Both the position numbers and the translations under genes were made by a program. From Ilumatobacteraceae bacterium (GTDB lineage: Bacteria > Actinomycetota > Acidimicrobiia > Acidimicrobiales > Ilumatobacteraceae): DNA of 55,508 nucleotides. The notes beneath the pieces are model-generated. The model was not told the DNA's origin. It saw only the letters and a list, made by a program, of their open reading frames with translations, and did no database searches. This document shows positions 1 to 8,278 of this stretch, piece after piece. The first letter of the stretch is position 1. Every line of letters starts with the position of its first letter. The stretch is taken from the NCBI GenBank assembly GCA_030729045.1, contig JANQYF010000038.1:1-55508 (forward strand), given 5' to 3'.

Positions 1-29
1 TTGCAGGTGTGACGCCTGACACATACACT
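1..29 (+). promoter_or_regulatory. Probable whiB promoter
   Basis: A TTGCAG -35-like hexamer at 1-6 is followed after exactly 17 bases by TACACT at 24-29, which fits the TAnnnT -10 pattern seen elsewhere in the window. Transcription would start near 36 and give a short GC-rich leader before the whiB ATG at 71. The -35 begins at the window edge, so upstream operators cannot be judged. Confidence 0.5.
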
Positions 30-30
30 G

Positions 31-52
31 CCCCGTGCGGGGACTCTCCCCG
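31..52 (+). promoter_or_regulatory. Alternating GC hairpins in the whiB leader
   Basis: Three GC blocks, CCCCG (31-35), CGGGG (38-42) and CCCCG (48-52), lie just before whiB. The middle block can pair with either neighbour, so two mutually exclusive short hairpins are possible. The stems are only 4-5 bp, so a regulatory role is speculative. Confidence 0.25.
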
Positions 53-70
53 TGGTCGAGGGGGATATCG

Positions 71-310
71 ATGTCCGGAGCAGATCTATCGTGGCGGAAC
101 CAAGGGGCCTGTAACGGCTTAGACCCCGCAGTCTTTTTTCCTGACTCTGATGCGGCAGCTGACGAAGCCAAATCCATTTGCAGTATTTGCATGGTCAGAG
201 CGTCGTGTCTCGAGCATGCCATCGCTGTCCGTGAGAAAGACGGTGTCTGGGGTGGTGCCACTGAACGCGAGCGTCGCAGAATCATTCGTCAAAGACGCCG
301 CACAGCGTAG
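71..310 (+). CDS. WhiB-family iron-sulfur transcription regulator
   Basis: A 79-residue protein with the complete Wbl signature: four cluster-binding cysteines (C14, C37, C40, C46; the last three spaced CxxCx5C), then the GVWGG turn at 58-62 and a basic arginine-rich C-terminus. The family binds a 4Fe-4S cluster, often with sigma factor region 4, and controls division, redox or development genes in Actinobacteria. ATG at 71 was chosen over an in-frame GTG at 35 because a GAGGGGG Shine-Dalgarno lies just before it and the family starts close to the first cysteine. trpD follows 11 bases downstream, so the two may share transcripts. Which Wbl subgroup it belongs to cannot be told from sequence alone. 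Confidence 0.93.
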   Translation: MSGADLSWRNQGACNGLDPAVFFPDSDAAADEAKSICSICMVRASCLEHAIAVREKDGVWGGATERERRRIIRQRRRTA

Positions 311-315
311 ATACT
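310..315 (+). promoter_or_regulatory. Possible leaderless -10 box of trpD
   Basis: GATACT lies exactly 6 bases before the trpD ATG at 322, the spacing at which transcription would begin on the start codon. It overlaps the whiB stop codon. The first base departs from TAnnnT and no good -35 is visible, so this is weaker than the other boxes listed here. Confidence 0.3.
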
Positions 316-321
316 TGGTGC

Positions 322-1386
322 ATGGCGCATTCCCACGAATTCATCGGCTGGCCCACGTTGCTGGCCCACATTCTTGATCGACGTGATCTTGATGCGTCTC
401 AAGCTGAATCTGCCATTACACAAATCCTGAACGGCGACGCAACGCCGTCTCAGATGACTGCCTTTGTTGTTGCGATGCGAGCCAAGGGTGAAACAGTTCA
501 AGAACTTGAAGGCATGTTGCATGCTGTTCGTTCTGCTGGCATGAAAGTTCATCTCAGTGCGGAACTTGCATCACGTGCAATCGACATCGTCGGAACAGGT
601 GGAGACAAGAGCAACACCGTCAACGTTTCCACCATGTCAGCATTGGTTGTTGCTGCTGCGGGAGTACCGGTGTGTAAACACGGCAATAGGGCTGCGTCAT
701 CGAAGTGTGGTGCAGCTGATCTGTTGGAAGCTGCCGGAGTTGCAATCGAACTTGATCCGCAAGGCGTAGAAGCTTCAATCGCTGCAACCGGCTTTGGGTT
801 TTGCTTGGCAGCCCATTTTCATCCAGCATTTCGTTACACCGGTCCGTCGCGTCGCGAAATAGGCATTCCGACGGTGTTCAACTTGTTGGGGCCAATGGCG
901 AACCCCGCGCCGATTTCAAACATGCTGGTTGGCGTCGCAATGCCAAACATGATGGAGGCAATGGTGGGTGCGTTGGCATCGCGTAACGTCACCAGCGCAT
1001 GGGTGGTGCATGGGCACGGCGGACTTGATGAACTTGCGGTAAGTGGTCCGAACATTGTGTACGAACTGCGCGATGGCAATATTTCCCGATTCGAAATTGA
1101 TGCGGCTGAATTCGGAATTACGCATTCAACGCTCGCTGATATTCGAGGGGGAGACGCCACGGACAACTTGGCCATTATGAACGGTTTGTTCGGTGGCCAA
1201 ACCGGAGCTGTTCGCGACATCGTTACCTTTAACGCAGGGTGCGCTCTGTTTGTCGCAAAGCATGTCGAGTCCGTTGCTGACGGCATCGACGTGGCTCGTG
1301 CCACCATCGATTCGGGTGCAGCGGCAAGCATGTTGGCCAAAGTTGTCACCGTTAGTTCGGCTGAAGCCAAGCGCATGCAGGTGTGA
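322..1386 (+). CDS. trpD: Anthranilate phosphoribosyltransferase
   Basis: A 354-residue cytoplasmic enzyme of tryptophan synthesis that joins anthranilate to PRPP. The diagnostic GTGGDKSNTVNVST phosphate loop is at residues 91-104 and KHGNR at 119-123, in the usual order after the N-terminal helical domain. Length matches the family (about 340). No other trp gene is in the window, so trpD is detached from a trp operon. It sits 11 bases behind whiB, which invites, but does not prove, redox-linked control. The ATG at 322 has no clear Shine-Dalgarno but has a GATACT box 6 bases upstream. Confidence 0.95.
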   Translation: MAHSHEFIGWPTLLAHILDRRDLDASQAESAITQILNGDATPSQMTAFVVAMRAKGETVQELEGMLHAVRSAGMKVHLSAELASRAIDIVGTGGDKSNTVNVSTMSALVVAAAGVPVCKHGNRAASSKCGAADLLEAAGVAIELDPQGVEASIAATGFGFCLAAHFHPAFRYTGPSRREIGIPTVFNLLGPMANPAPISNMLVGVAMPNMMEAMVGALASRNVTSAWVVHGHGGLDELAVSGPNIVYELRDGNISRFEIDAAEFGITHSTLADIRGGDATDNLAIMNGLFGGQTGAVRDIVTFNAGCALFVAKHVESVADGIDVARATIDSGAAASMLAKVVTVSSAEAKRMQV

Positions 1387-1426
1387 AAACCCGAACCGTG
1401 TCACACCCCTTCGTCATTCTTATGAC

Positions 1427-1663
1427 ATGGACATCACGCCCCTCACCCTCTCAGACGCCCCACAGTACGAACCAGTTCTCATGATCTCTTGTGACACCTG
1501 TGTCATGGCAGACACCGATGCCTGTGGTGATTGCATCATGAGTTTCCTGTGTGATCCCCCCTCTGAAGGCGCGGTAGTACTTGACCTTCAGGAACTACGG
1601 GAAATTAGGTTGCTCGCTCAGGCCGGTTTGGTGCCTACGCTTCGGCACCGTGCCGTTGGCTAA
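1427..1663 (+). CDS. Small conserved CxxC protein next to queG
   Basis: A 78-residue protein of unknown function. Its centre carries five closely spaced cysteines: SCDTC, then ACGDC, then LCD, resembling a metal-binding knuckle. The C-terminal half is predicted helical and ends LRHRAVG. ATG at 1427 is the first in-frame start after the trpD stop; another ATG at 1422 is in a different frame. Its stop overlaps the likely queG start (GTG 1650), so it is probably co-translated with queG. I recall similar small ORFs beside queG-like genes in Actinobacteria but cannot name a family. Zinc or iron-sulfur binding is inference from the cysteines. Confidence 0.7.
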   Translation: MDITPLTLSDAPQYEPVLMISCDTCVMADTDACGDCIMSFLCDPPSEGAVVLDLQELREIRLLAQAGLVPTLRHRAVG

Positions 1664-2807
1664 ACCTTCCTCCCGTAATCCCGCAGTCGTCTCTCCAGAC
1701 GCCCCTCAGGGACCTGAGTATTGGGCAGAACTGCACGCCATTGGTCAGACAGCTGGCCTTCATTCACTCGGGGTAGCTCCGGCAGATCAAATGCTTCGTG
1801 CACGTCAGCAGATTCACGATCGCATTGATCGTGATCTGGTCAACGACATGAAATTTACGTTCTTGCGTCCCGAACGTTCCACAACGCCAAGCCAGCATCT
1901 CGACGGAGCACAATCAATCATTGTTGGTGTTCGTTCGTATGCAATCAGCGATCATTCAGATGAAGGTGCCACTTCTCCATTGGCGAGGGTTGCTCGTTAT
2001 GCATGGCTAGATCATTATGGCCACCTCAAAGATTCGTTATCTGTTGTCGCCGAACGCTTGCGACAGGACGGTCATCGTGCAGTTGTTTTCGCAGATGACA
2101 ATGCAATGGTTGATCGTGAGTCGGCGTGGCTTGCGGGTCTTGGTTGGTTCGGAAAGAACGCAAACATTTTGTTACCAGGGCACGGAAGTTTCTTTGTTAT
2201 TGGCTGCGTGATTACAACTGCAGTTCTTCCCATAGCTACACCCATTGATGATGGGTGCGGTGCGTGTTCTCGCTGTATACCAGCATGCCCAACGGGGGCC
2301 ATAGTGAAAGACGGCGTTATTGATGCCAATAAGTGTTTGGCATGGTTGCTTCAGAAGCCCGGAATTTTCGACAGGGAATATCGAGTCGCTCTTCATGATC
2401 GAATTTACGGGTGTGATGATTGTCAAACTGCATGTCCGCAGGTTCGACGACAAGAGTTGAGTGAGTCAACAGAACAACTTCAGTCAGTCGTTGAAGTGTT
2501 GACATGGTTGTCTATGGATGACGAGACATTGAACGCCTCTTGTACGCGTTGGTATGTGCACAAACGTGACATGACATGGATTCGGCGAAACCTTCTCATT
2601 GTTCTCGGCAATACCGCTAACCCCGACGACCCTGATGTGGTTACTGCAGTTCGCACATACATTTCGCACTCTCGAAGCGAGTTACGTGCTCATGCAGTGT
2701 GGGCTGCAGCCAGATTGGGTCTCACCGAACTCATAAATCATGAAGATTCTGACCCTATGGTGCGCGATGAGTTGCTGCATCTGCCAACCTTGCGGGAAGG
2801 CCTATGA
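1650..2807 (+). CDS. queG: Epoxyqueuosine reductase
   Basis: QueG reduces epoxyqueuosine in tRNA to queuosine, the last step of queuosine formation. It is cobalamin dependent and has two 4Fe-4S clusters. Two cysteine sets are visible, CGACSRCIPACP (nt about 2256-2292) and CDDCQTACP (about 2412-2438). The central stretch DDNAMVDRESAWLAGLGW carries the family's conserved aspartate region, and a HEAT-like helical domain closes the C-terminus. The frame is open back to 1581, but GTG 1650, overlapping the upstream stop, gives 385 residues, near the usual length; the exact start is uncertain. Its stop overlaps the next ATG as ATGA. No other queuosine gene is present, so salvage or genes elsewhere must supply the precursor. 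Confidence 0.9.
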   Translation: MPLAKPSSRNPAVVSPDAPQGPEYWAELHAIGQTAGLHSLGVAPADQMLRARQQIHDRIDRDLVNDMKFTFLRPERSTTPSQHLDGAQSIIVGVRSYAISDHSDEGATSPLARVARYAWLDHYGHLKDSLSVVAERLRQDGHRAVVFADDNAMVDRESAWLAGLGWFGKNANILLPGHGSFFVIGCVITTAVLPIATPIDDGCGACSRCIPACPTGAIVKDGVIDANKCLAWLLQKPGIFDREYRVALHDRIYGCDDCQTACPQVRRQELSESTEQLQSVVEVLTWLSMDDETLNASCTRWYVHKRDMTWIRRNLLIVLGNTANPDDPDVVTAVRTYISHSRSELRAHAVWAAARLGLTELINHEDSDPMVRDELLHLPTLREGL

Positions 2808-3925
2808 AGCATCTTCTTGTCACCAATGATTTCCCTCCCAAAATTGGCGGCATCCAATCTCTGTTGTGGGAATGGTGGCGTCGACTTCCGCCAGACTCTT
2901 TTGCTGTGCTCACAAGCCCTCATGGCGATGCTGCAGCATTCGATGCAGGTGAGCCGTACCGCATTGAACGAACGCGTGAACCTGTGCTGTTGCCTCATCC
3001 ATGGATGGTGCAACGCATTAACGCAATGGTGAAAGAATTCGGCGCAGATTTTGTAGTGCTTGACCCTGCACTGCCGCTAGGACTTGTGGGGCCACGTTTA
3101 TCCGTTCCGTACATGGTGGTATTGCACGGTGCAGAAGTAACAGTGCCTGGCAGGTTGCCGTTGTCTCGTCAGGTACTAGGCCATGTGTTGCGCGGGGCTG
3201 ATCACATCATTGCTGCTGGTGGATATCCGGCAACAGAGGGTGATCATGCTGCAGGGCGTGCACTGCCATCAACAATTGTTCCGCCTGGTGTTGACACCCA
3301 GAGATTTGTTCCGTTGGATACTGCAAGCAAGAAGGCAGCGCGAGCAATGTTTGGCTTTGATGCAGATGACGAAATCGTTCTGGGGTTCAGCAGGCTGGTG
3401 CCACGTAAAGGGTTCGACACTGTTATTCGTGCTGTTGCACAACTTGCACCACATCGACCTCGTTTGCGTTTGGTAATTGCAAGCACTGGTCGAGATGAAG
3501 ATCGGTTGCGAAAGTTAGCTAACGAATTAGATGCTCCGGTTACTTTCTTAGGCCGTGTTGAACATGATGATGTGCCGGCGTTGTATGGATGCGCAGATAT
3601 TTTCTCGATGATGTGTCGTAATCGGTGGGCGGGTCTCGAACAAGAAGGTTTTGGAATCGTGTTCGTTGAAGCAGCCGCATGCGGGGTGCCGCAGATAGCA
3701 GGCGACAGCGGAGGAGCAGCAGAGGCAGTTCTTGACGGCGTCACTGGATATGTCATGAAAGACCCCACCGACACATCTGGATTAGCTGCTCGCATTGCAA
3801 CGATTCTGGATGATGAACCTTTACGTTCGTCTATGGCTAGTGCCTCGCGTGCTCGCGCGGAATCTGAATTTGAATACTCAGTTCTGGCAGCCCGTTTGGG
3901 ACAAGTGTTGAAGGTTGCGCAATGA
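2804..3925 (+). CDS. pimB: PimB-like GT4 mannosyltransferase
   Basis: A 373-residue GT-B glycosyltransferase. The N-terminus VTNDFPPKIGGIQS is nearly the same as that of mycobacterial PimB', which adds the second mannose to phosphatidylinositol monomannoside on the cytoplasmic face of the membrane using GDP-mannose. The C-terminal nucleotide-sugar site has the GT4 E-x7-E motif in EGFGIVFVEAAACG and a GFSRLVPRKGFD donor-domain start. The gene overlaps queG by ATGA. pimA, patA and pgsA lie at the far end of the window, which supports this role. A related GT4 acting on another lipid acceptor cannot be excluded. Confidence 0.85.
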   Translation: MKHLLVTNDFPPKIGGIQSLLWEWWRRLPPDSFAVLTSPHGDAAAFDAGEPYRIERTREPVLLPHPWMVQRINAMVKEFGADFVVLDPALPLGLVGPRLSVPYMVVLHGAEVTVPGRLPLSRQVLGHVLRGADHIIAAGGYPATEGDHAAGRALPSTIVPPGVDTQRFVPLDTASKKAARAMFGFDADDEIVLGFSRLVPRKGFDTVIRAVAQLAPHRPRLRLVIASTGRDEDRLRKLANELDAPVTFLGRVEHDDVPALYGCADIFSMMCRNRWAGLEQEGFGIVFVEAAACGVPQIAGDSGGAAEAVLDGVTGYVMKDPTDTSGLAARIATILDDEPLRSSMASASRARAESEFEYSVLAARLGQVLKVAQ

Positions 3926-4422
3926 TGGAGCCCATGCCAGGGTCATTTCTCGTCAAATGCAATGTTGCGCTTACGGCAGTTTTTGTAGCGGCTTCAATTG
4001 TCGCTGCAGTGACATTCACATCGCCGTGGAAGACCATCGGCGTCGCGGTGAGTCTCGGCTGCTTTACAGTCGGCATCGTTTCGTTCTTGTGGGGCTATTG
4101 GACAGCAGTGCAGCGCAGTCGTGAAGACAATATTTCGGTAGCGGCTCTTTATTTCTTGGTTGACAATTGTGCACCACAATCAGTAGCTCGACTGATGAAC
4201 AGCGCCCTTGGAATTCAGGTGGTGGTCGCTGTTGCCACGGCGATCAGCCGCACAACCACCGATGGTCGTGCGGGGAGCACGCTGGCATTCGGGGTGCTGG
4301 CTCCCATGATGGGCCTTGGTCTCAATGGTCTATGGGGAGCCACATACGGCACATTTGCCCCGCGTCAATTCGGTGATTCACCTGAGGTGCCACTTCAGGA
4401 GCCCGCGAGCGGTCAAGATTAG
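3922..4422 (+). CDS. Four-helix membrane protein of unknown function
   Basis: A 166-residue protein with about four hydrophobic segments (residues roughly 10-32, 38-58, 90-107 and 118-138) and short polar ends. I do not recognise a family. It starts at an ATGA overlap with pimB and is followed within 5 bases by the SRPBCC gene, so it belongs to the same transcript and may act with the mannosyltransferase at the membrane. That link rests on position only. Confidence 0.75.
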   Translation: MMEPMPGSFLVKCNVALTAVFVAASIVAAVTFTSPWKTIGVAVSLGCFTVGIVSFLWGYWTAVQRSREDNISVAALYFLVDNCAPQSVARLMNSALGIQVVVAVATAISRTTTDGRAGSTLAFGVLAPMMGLGLNGLWGATYGTFAPRQFGDSPEVPLQEPASGQD

Positions 4423-4426
4423 AACC

Positions 4427-4861
4427 ATGACTGACCGCGCTGCACAGACCACCCTCATCTCGGCCCCTCTCGCTTCATGTTGGGATGTTGTTCTCGGATT
4501 CGAGAACTACCCCGATTGGGCCAAAGATGTCAAAGAAGCAAACGTGTTGACACGTGACAATGAAGGTCGTGGTCTCCGAGTTGAATATCGCGCATCAGCT
4601 CTTGGTCGCAGCACTCGTTACACACTTGAGTATGACTATTCACAACAGCCATCACGTCTGTCGTGGCATCTGGTTGAAGGTGACATCATGCGTGCGCTTA
4701 ATGGTGCATATTCATTTGTTGAAGTAGAGGGCGGAACTCAAGTCTTTTACGAACTGGAACTGGAACTTGTTGTTCCGTTGCCTGGCTTTGTCAAGCGTCG
4801 TGCAGAGGCAAGAATTCTTATCGAGGCAGTCAAAGAACTGAAGGCTCGCGCAGAGTCGTGA
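4427..4861 (+). CDS. SRPBCC (START/polyketide-cyclase-like) lipid-binding protein
   Basis: A 144-residue single-domain protein that begins with the usual SRPBCC strand and helix (TLISAPLASCWDVVLGFENYPDWA) and ends with a long C-terminal helix (KRRAEARILIEAVKELKARAES), together forming a hydrophobic cavity. Such proteins bind lipids, polyketides or other hydrophobic ligands; the ligand here is unknown. ATG 4427 was chosen because it restores the family N-terminus, and longer in-frame starts run back into the upstream gene. It overlaps the ROK gene by 4 bases. The run pimB, membrane protein, SRPBCC suggests a lipid-handling operon. Confidence 0.85.
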   Translation: MTDRAAQTTLISAPLASCWDVVLGFENYPDWAKDVKEANVLTRDNEGRGLRVEYRASALGRSTRYTLEYDYSQQPSRLSWHLVEGDIMRALNGAYSFVEVEGGTQVFYELELELVVPLPGFVKRRAEARILIEAVKELKARAES

Positions 4862-5718
4862 GCTTCGTTGGAATTGATGTTGGTGGCACAAAGTGCCATG
4901 GCGTACGCGTTGATGATCGTGGTGTCGTACTTCAAGAAATCAGATACCCAACGCCGCATGCGTCTGAACTGGTTGGTCTTCTTGAATCAATGTTTCATGA
5001 ACTCTCTGGAACGCAAACTCTTGGTGTTGGGGTCCCTGGGTTAATCACGCCAGACGGAATCGTGCGGGCCTCTCCCAATATGAAGGGTGCGCACAACATT
5101 GCAGTCGGGCCTGAACTTCGTGAACGTCTTGGTATCAGTGTGCATGTTGAAAACGATGCCACGATGGCTGCGTACGGTGAATGGAAAGCTGGTGCCGCTA
5201 GCGGCGCAATGAACGCTGTCATTGTCACGCTTGGCACAGGCATTGGTGGCGGCATTGTCATGGGTGGTCAACTGCATCGCGGTGCAAACGGGTTTGCTGG
5301 CGAAATCGGGCACATGGTTGTGCAGCACAATGGCGAACAATGCGTGTGCGGTAGGCGTGGCTGTTGGGAACGGTACGCATCTGGCTCAGCATTGCGATTG
5401 TTGAGTGGCGGCATGAGTGGTGAAGAAGTGTTTGCTGCAGCCAGTTCAGGCGATAGCCATGCTCAGTCAGTCGTTGCCACGTTTGCAGATTGGATTGCAG
5501 TGGGGCTTGCAAGTCTGACGAATATCTGCGACCCAGAAGTGATTGTTATCGGTGGAGGAGTCGTGCAGTCGTTCGAATTCGTGCTTGAGTCGGTCTCGAA
5601 GAGTTTTGCTGCAGCTCTGTATTCATCTGAATCACGGCCTCATCCCGCGCTGCATGTCGCAGCGTTAGGTGAACGTGCAGGAGCAATTGGTTGCGCCCTG
5701 TTTATGACTCAGGATTAG
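4858..5718 (+). CDS. ROK-family sugar kinase (probable glucokinase)
   Basis: A 286-residue ROK kinase. It shows the ATP phosphate loop DVGGTK (residues 7-12), the catalytic aspartate in VEND (D100), the GTGIGGG loop (126-132) and the zinc site H152 plus CVCGRRGC (C162, C164, C169). These residues define ROK glucokinases, which phosphorylate glucose or a related hexose with ATP or polyphosphate; the exact sugar cannot be read off. It starts with GTG overlapping the preceding stop. Its 3' end overlaps the convergent glycerol kinase gene by 17 bases. Confidence 0.9.
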   Translation: MSFVGIDVGGTKCHGVRVDDRGVVLQEIRYPTPHASELVGLLESMFHELSGTQTLGVGVPGLITPDGIVRASPNMKGAHNIAVGPELRERLGISVHVENDATMAAYGEWKAGAASGAMNAVIVTLGTGIGGGIVMGGQLHRGANGFAGEIGHMVVQHNGEQCVCGRRGCWERYASGSALRLLSGGMSGEEVFAAASSGDSHAQSVVATFADWIAVGLASLTNICDPEVIVIGGGVVQSFEFVLESVSKSFAAALYSSESRPHPALHVAALGERAGAIGCALFMTQD

Positions 5719-7165
5719 CCCAATTGCGCGAGCGTTCCACGGCACGAAGCCATTGCGCATGTGAGTGATCTTCTTCTTGTGGTTCGAATCGTTTATCAAG
5801 CGCCCACATGGAACCAATCTCGTCAAGGTTTGCCCACACACCTTCTGCCAAGCCAGCTAAGTACGCAGCGCCCAATGCGGTGGTCTCGTGATCTGTAGGT
5901 CGTAATACAGGCACGCCTAGTGCATCTGATTGACGTTGCAACATTGCATCCATGACAGATGCGCCGCCGTCAACACGAAGTTCAGCAAGGGTGACGCCGC
6001 CAGCTTGAGTCATTGCATCAATTGCATCTCTGGTTTGATGCACCATTGCATCAACTACTGCTCGAGCAATATGTGCCTTGGTGGTGCCGCGGGTGATGCC
6101 GATAATGGAACCGCGCGCGTACGGATCCCACCACGGACTGCCTAGACCAGTGAAAGCTGGCACCACGAACACGCCGCCGGAATCAGGCACGGACTCTGCC
6201 AAACTTCCAATCTCTGACGACTCATTAATGATGCCAAGTCCATCGCGTAGCCATTGAACAGCGGCTCCGGTGACAAAGATTGCTCCCTCGAGGGCGTACA
6301 CAGGGGCACCGTCTCCAAGGTCCCATGCGACTGTGGTGAGCATTCCGTCTGAAGGTGCCGGACATGCTGTGCCGATATTGAGAAGAACAAAACTTCCGGT
6401 TCCGTACGTGTTCTTTGCCATGCCAACGCTTGTGCATGCTTGTCCAAACAATGCGGCTTGTTGGTCTCCCGCAATTCCAGAAATCGGAATTCCATTCGGT
6501 ACGCCAGGAACATCAGTAGTGACACCGAATCGTCCGCTTGATGGTCGTACTGTCGGCAGCACGGACATAGGAACACCGAGCAAGTCACACATTTCGGTGC
6601 TCCATTGCAACGTGTTGATGTCAAACAGCATTGTGCGGCTTGCATTAGAAGGGTCTGTAACGAAAGCAGCGCCCGCAGTTAGTTTCCACACCAGCCACGA
6701 GTCAATTGTGCCGATACACAAATGTTCAACAGGTGGAACTGCAGTGTGTTGCAACAGCCAAGCTGCCTTAGTTCCTGAAAAATACGGATCAAGGACTAGG
6801 CCAGTTACTGCACGAACACGGTCAAGTGATGGCAGCAGTTCTTCGCAGCGTTCTGCAGTGCGGCGATCTTGCCAGACAATTGCATTGGCAGATGGTTGCC
6901 CAGTTCTTTTGTCCCAAGCCAGAACCGTTTCTCGTTGGTTTGTAATTCCGATGGCGGAAACAGGTTGTGTGAGTTGACCACAAACATCTTGCATGGTGGC
7001 CACAATTGCATTCCAAATTTCAATTGCATCGTGTTCAACCCAACCTGGTTGCGGAAAGTATTGCGTGAACTCTTTGTATGACGAGAATGATTCTTGTCCG
7101 TCGTCAAAGACGGCTCGCGTGCGCACTCCGGTTGTGCCTGCGTCAATAGCTAGCACCACGCTCAT
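5702..7165 (-). CDS. glpK: Glycerol kinase
   Basis: A 487-residue FGGY kinase that turns glycerol into glycerol 3-phosphate. Characteristic glycerol kinase blocks are visible: TNQRETVLAWD, NAIVWQDRR, DPYFSGTK, NTYGTGSF and GSPWWDPYARG, with ELRVDGG near the C-terminus. It is the last gene of a three-gene leftward operon, starting 4 bases inside the stop of the phosphatase gene. Glycerol 3-phosphate feeds the phospholipid pathway represented by pgsA and plsC-like genes in this window. No glycerol facilitator lies next to it. Its 3' end overlaps the ROK kinase gene. Confidence 0.95.
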   Translation of the reverse strand: MSVVLAIDAGTTGVRTRAVFDDGQESFSSYKEFTQYFPQPGWVEHDAIEIWNAIVATMQDVCGQLTQPVSAIGITNQRETVLAWDKRTGQPSANAIVWQDRRTAERCEELLPSLDRVRAVTGLVLDPYFSGTKAAWLLQHTAVPPVEHLCIGTIDSWLVWKLTAGAAFVTDPSNASRTMLFDINTLQWSTEMCDLLGVPMSVLPTVRPSSGRFGVTTDVPGVPNGIPISGIAGDQQAALFGQACTSVGMAKNTYGTGSFVLLNIGTACPAPSDGMLTTVAWDLGDGAPVYALEGAIFVTGAAVQWLRDGLGIINESSEIGSLAESVPDSGGVFVVPAFTGLGSPWWDPYARGSIIGITRGTTKAHIARAVVDAMVHQTRDAIDAMTQAGGVTLAELRVDGGASVMDAMLQRQSDALGVPVLRPTDHETTALGAAYLAGLAEGVWANLDEIGSMWALDKRFEPQEEDHSHAQWLRAVERSRNWANPES

Positions 7166-7968
7166 GATGCGTCTGGTCCCGATGCAGCAATGAGTTGAAT
7201 GAGGTCTGCATGTACACCTGGAGTTGACGCAATTACCTGCGAAGGGGTTACTGGGTTGCCGACATAATCAGAAAACACCGCGCCAGCTTCGGTGGCTATT
7301 ACTTGGCCTGCAATCAGATCCCATGAATGTAAGTGTTCTTCAAAATAGGCATCAAGGCGACCACACGCAACGAAACATATGTCAACAGCGGCTGCTCCGA
7401 ATCGACGAAGGTCTCGCACTTTCATGACAATGTCGGCAACACGTTTGGCGTGTACTTCGCGCTCGCTGATTAGGTAGCTGTACCCGGTGCATACAAGAGC
7501 ATCTGCGAGGTCATTATTGTCACGAACACTGATGGGCGATCCGTTGAGGGATGCACCTTCTGTGCGGGCGCCGCTAAACATCTCGCCGAGTGCCGGTACA
7601 TAGACAGCGCCAGCAAGTGGACCATGCTCATCAACTGCACCAATAGAAACTGCCCACATTGGAAGGTCGAAAACGAAATTCGTTGTTCCGTCGATTGGGT
7701 CGATGTGCCAAGTGATTCCAGAAGTGCCGTGCTTTGCTGCTCCTTCTTCTCCGATAATTGCATCGTCAGGACGTAGTTTCGCCAAGCCCTCAGTAATCAT
7801 TGCTTCGCTTGCTTTATCAAACTTTGTCACCATGTCAATTGGTGATGACTTGGTTGTTGCAGAGAGCGGGCCGCTCTTGCGTCCGAGAAGTGCCATATCG
7901 CCGGCTTCTCGAGCCAATGATTCTGCAACGTGACGTAACTGAGACCCGAGCGACGTCGATGAGGTCAT
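7162..7968 (-). CDS. Inositol monophosphatase family protein
   Basis: A 268-residue Mg-dependent phosphatase. Both family metal motifs are present: DPIDGTTNFVFDLP (motif A, preceded by IGEEGA with the metal-binding glutamate) and WDLIAGQVIATEAGA (motif B). Substrates in the family include inositol 1-phosphate, fructose 1,6-bisphosphate, histidinol phosphate and PAP. Inositol is needed here for phosphatidylinositol mannosides and mycothiol, so an inositol role is attractive but unproven. The ATG at 7968 fits the family length; an open frame continues upstream to 8103 but overlaps the next gene. It overlaps its neighbours on both sides by 4 bases. Confidence 0.9.
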   Translation of the reverse strand: MTSSTSLGSQLRHVAESLAREAGDMALLGRKSGPLSATTKSSPIDMVTKFDKASEAMITEGLAKLRPDDAIIGEEGAAKHGTSGITWHIDPIDGTTNFVFDLPMWAVSIGAVDEHGPLAGAVYVPALGEMFSGARTEGASLNGSPISVRDNNDLADALVCTGYSYLISEREVHAKRVADIVMKVRDLRRFGAAAVDICFVACGRLDAYFEEHLHSWDLIAGQVIATEAGAVFSDYVGNPVTPSQVIASTPGVHADLIQLIAASGPDAS

Positions 7969-8228
7969 GTTGGCTCCGAAATATCTCGCCACTCGCCGTG
8001 TGCGCGTAAGACGAGAACCGCAACGATGGCGGTTCCGCCAGCACCAATCAGGCTGCATATGAACATTCCTGAACCTGTCTGAACAGAGCAAGCACCTGTG
8101 CATTGTGTATCAACTAAGCCATAACCAAGGAGTCCACCCGCGAGGCCACCAAGCAGAATTGAGCAAAAGGCAATGACTCGCGCAGTGACGGACGGCAGGG
8201 CAGATAGTGATGAGGCGGAGTCTGGCAC
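7965..8228 (-). CDS. Small two-helix membrane protein
   Basis: An 87-residue protein with two hydrophobic segments (about 16-37 and 51-73), separated by a short loop with two cysteines (TQCTGACS), and a charged tail. No family recognised. It uses a GTG start and is the first gene of the leftward operon with the inositol-monophosphatase-like gene and glpK, overlapping the former by ATGA. The GTG is supported by a TACGAT box exactly 6 bases upstream, which implies leaderless translation. Confidence 0.65.
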   Translation of the reverse strand: MPDSASSLSALPSVTARVIAFCSILLGGLAGGLLGYGLVDTQCTGACSVQTGSGMFICSLIGAGGTAIVAVLVLRAHGEWRDISEPT

Positions 8229-8234
8229 CAGCCC

Positions 8235-8240
8235 ATCGTA
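8235..8240 (-). promoter_or_regulatory. Leaderless -10 box for the glpK operon
   Basis: On the minus strand TACGAT sits 6 bases before the GTG at 8228, so transcription should begin at the start codon. The same surrounding 12-mer, GCCCATCGTAGG on the plus strand (8231-8242), recurs before rrf2 at 34035-34046. Confidence 0.5.
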
Positions 8241-8264
8241 GGCGTGCTTGCATGGCGAGTGCAG

Positions 8265-8270
8265 TAGCGT
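8265..8270 (+). promoter_or_regulatory. Probable -10 box of dinB
   Basis: TAGCGT lies 8 bases before the ATG at 8279, giving a near-leaderless transcript. The same hexamer precedes pgsA. No LexA-type operator is recognisable in the 50-base divergent gap. Confidence 0.4.
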
Positions 8271-8278
8271 TCGGTGAA

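Noticed and set aside
1581-1649. Longer QueG starting at 1581
   Set aside because: The extra 23 residues lie wholly within the upstream small gene and are unlike QueG; GTG 1650 gives a normal length.
8229-8278. LexA/SOS box before dinB
   Set aside because: No GAAC-N4-GTTC-like dyad could be found in the divergent gap.
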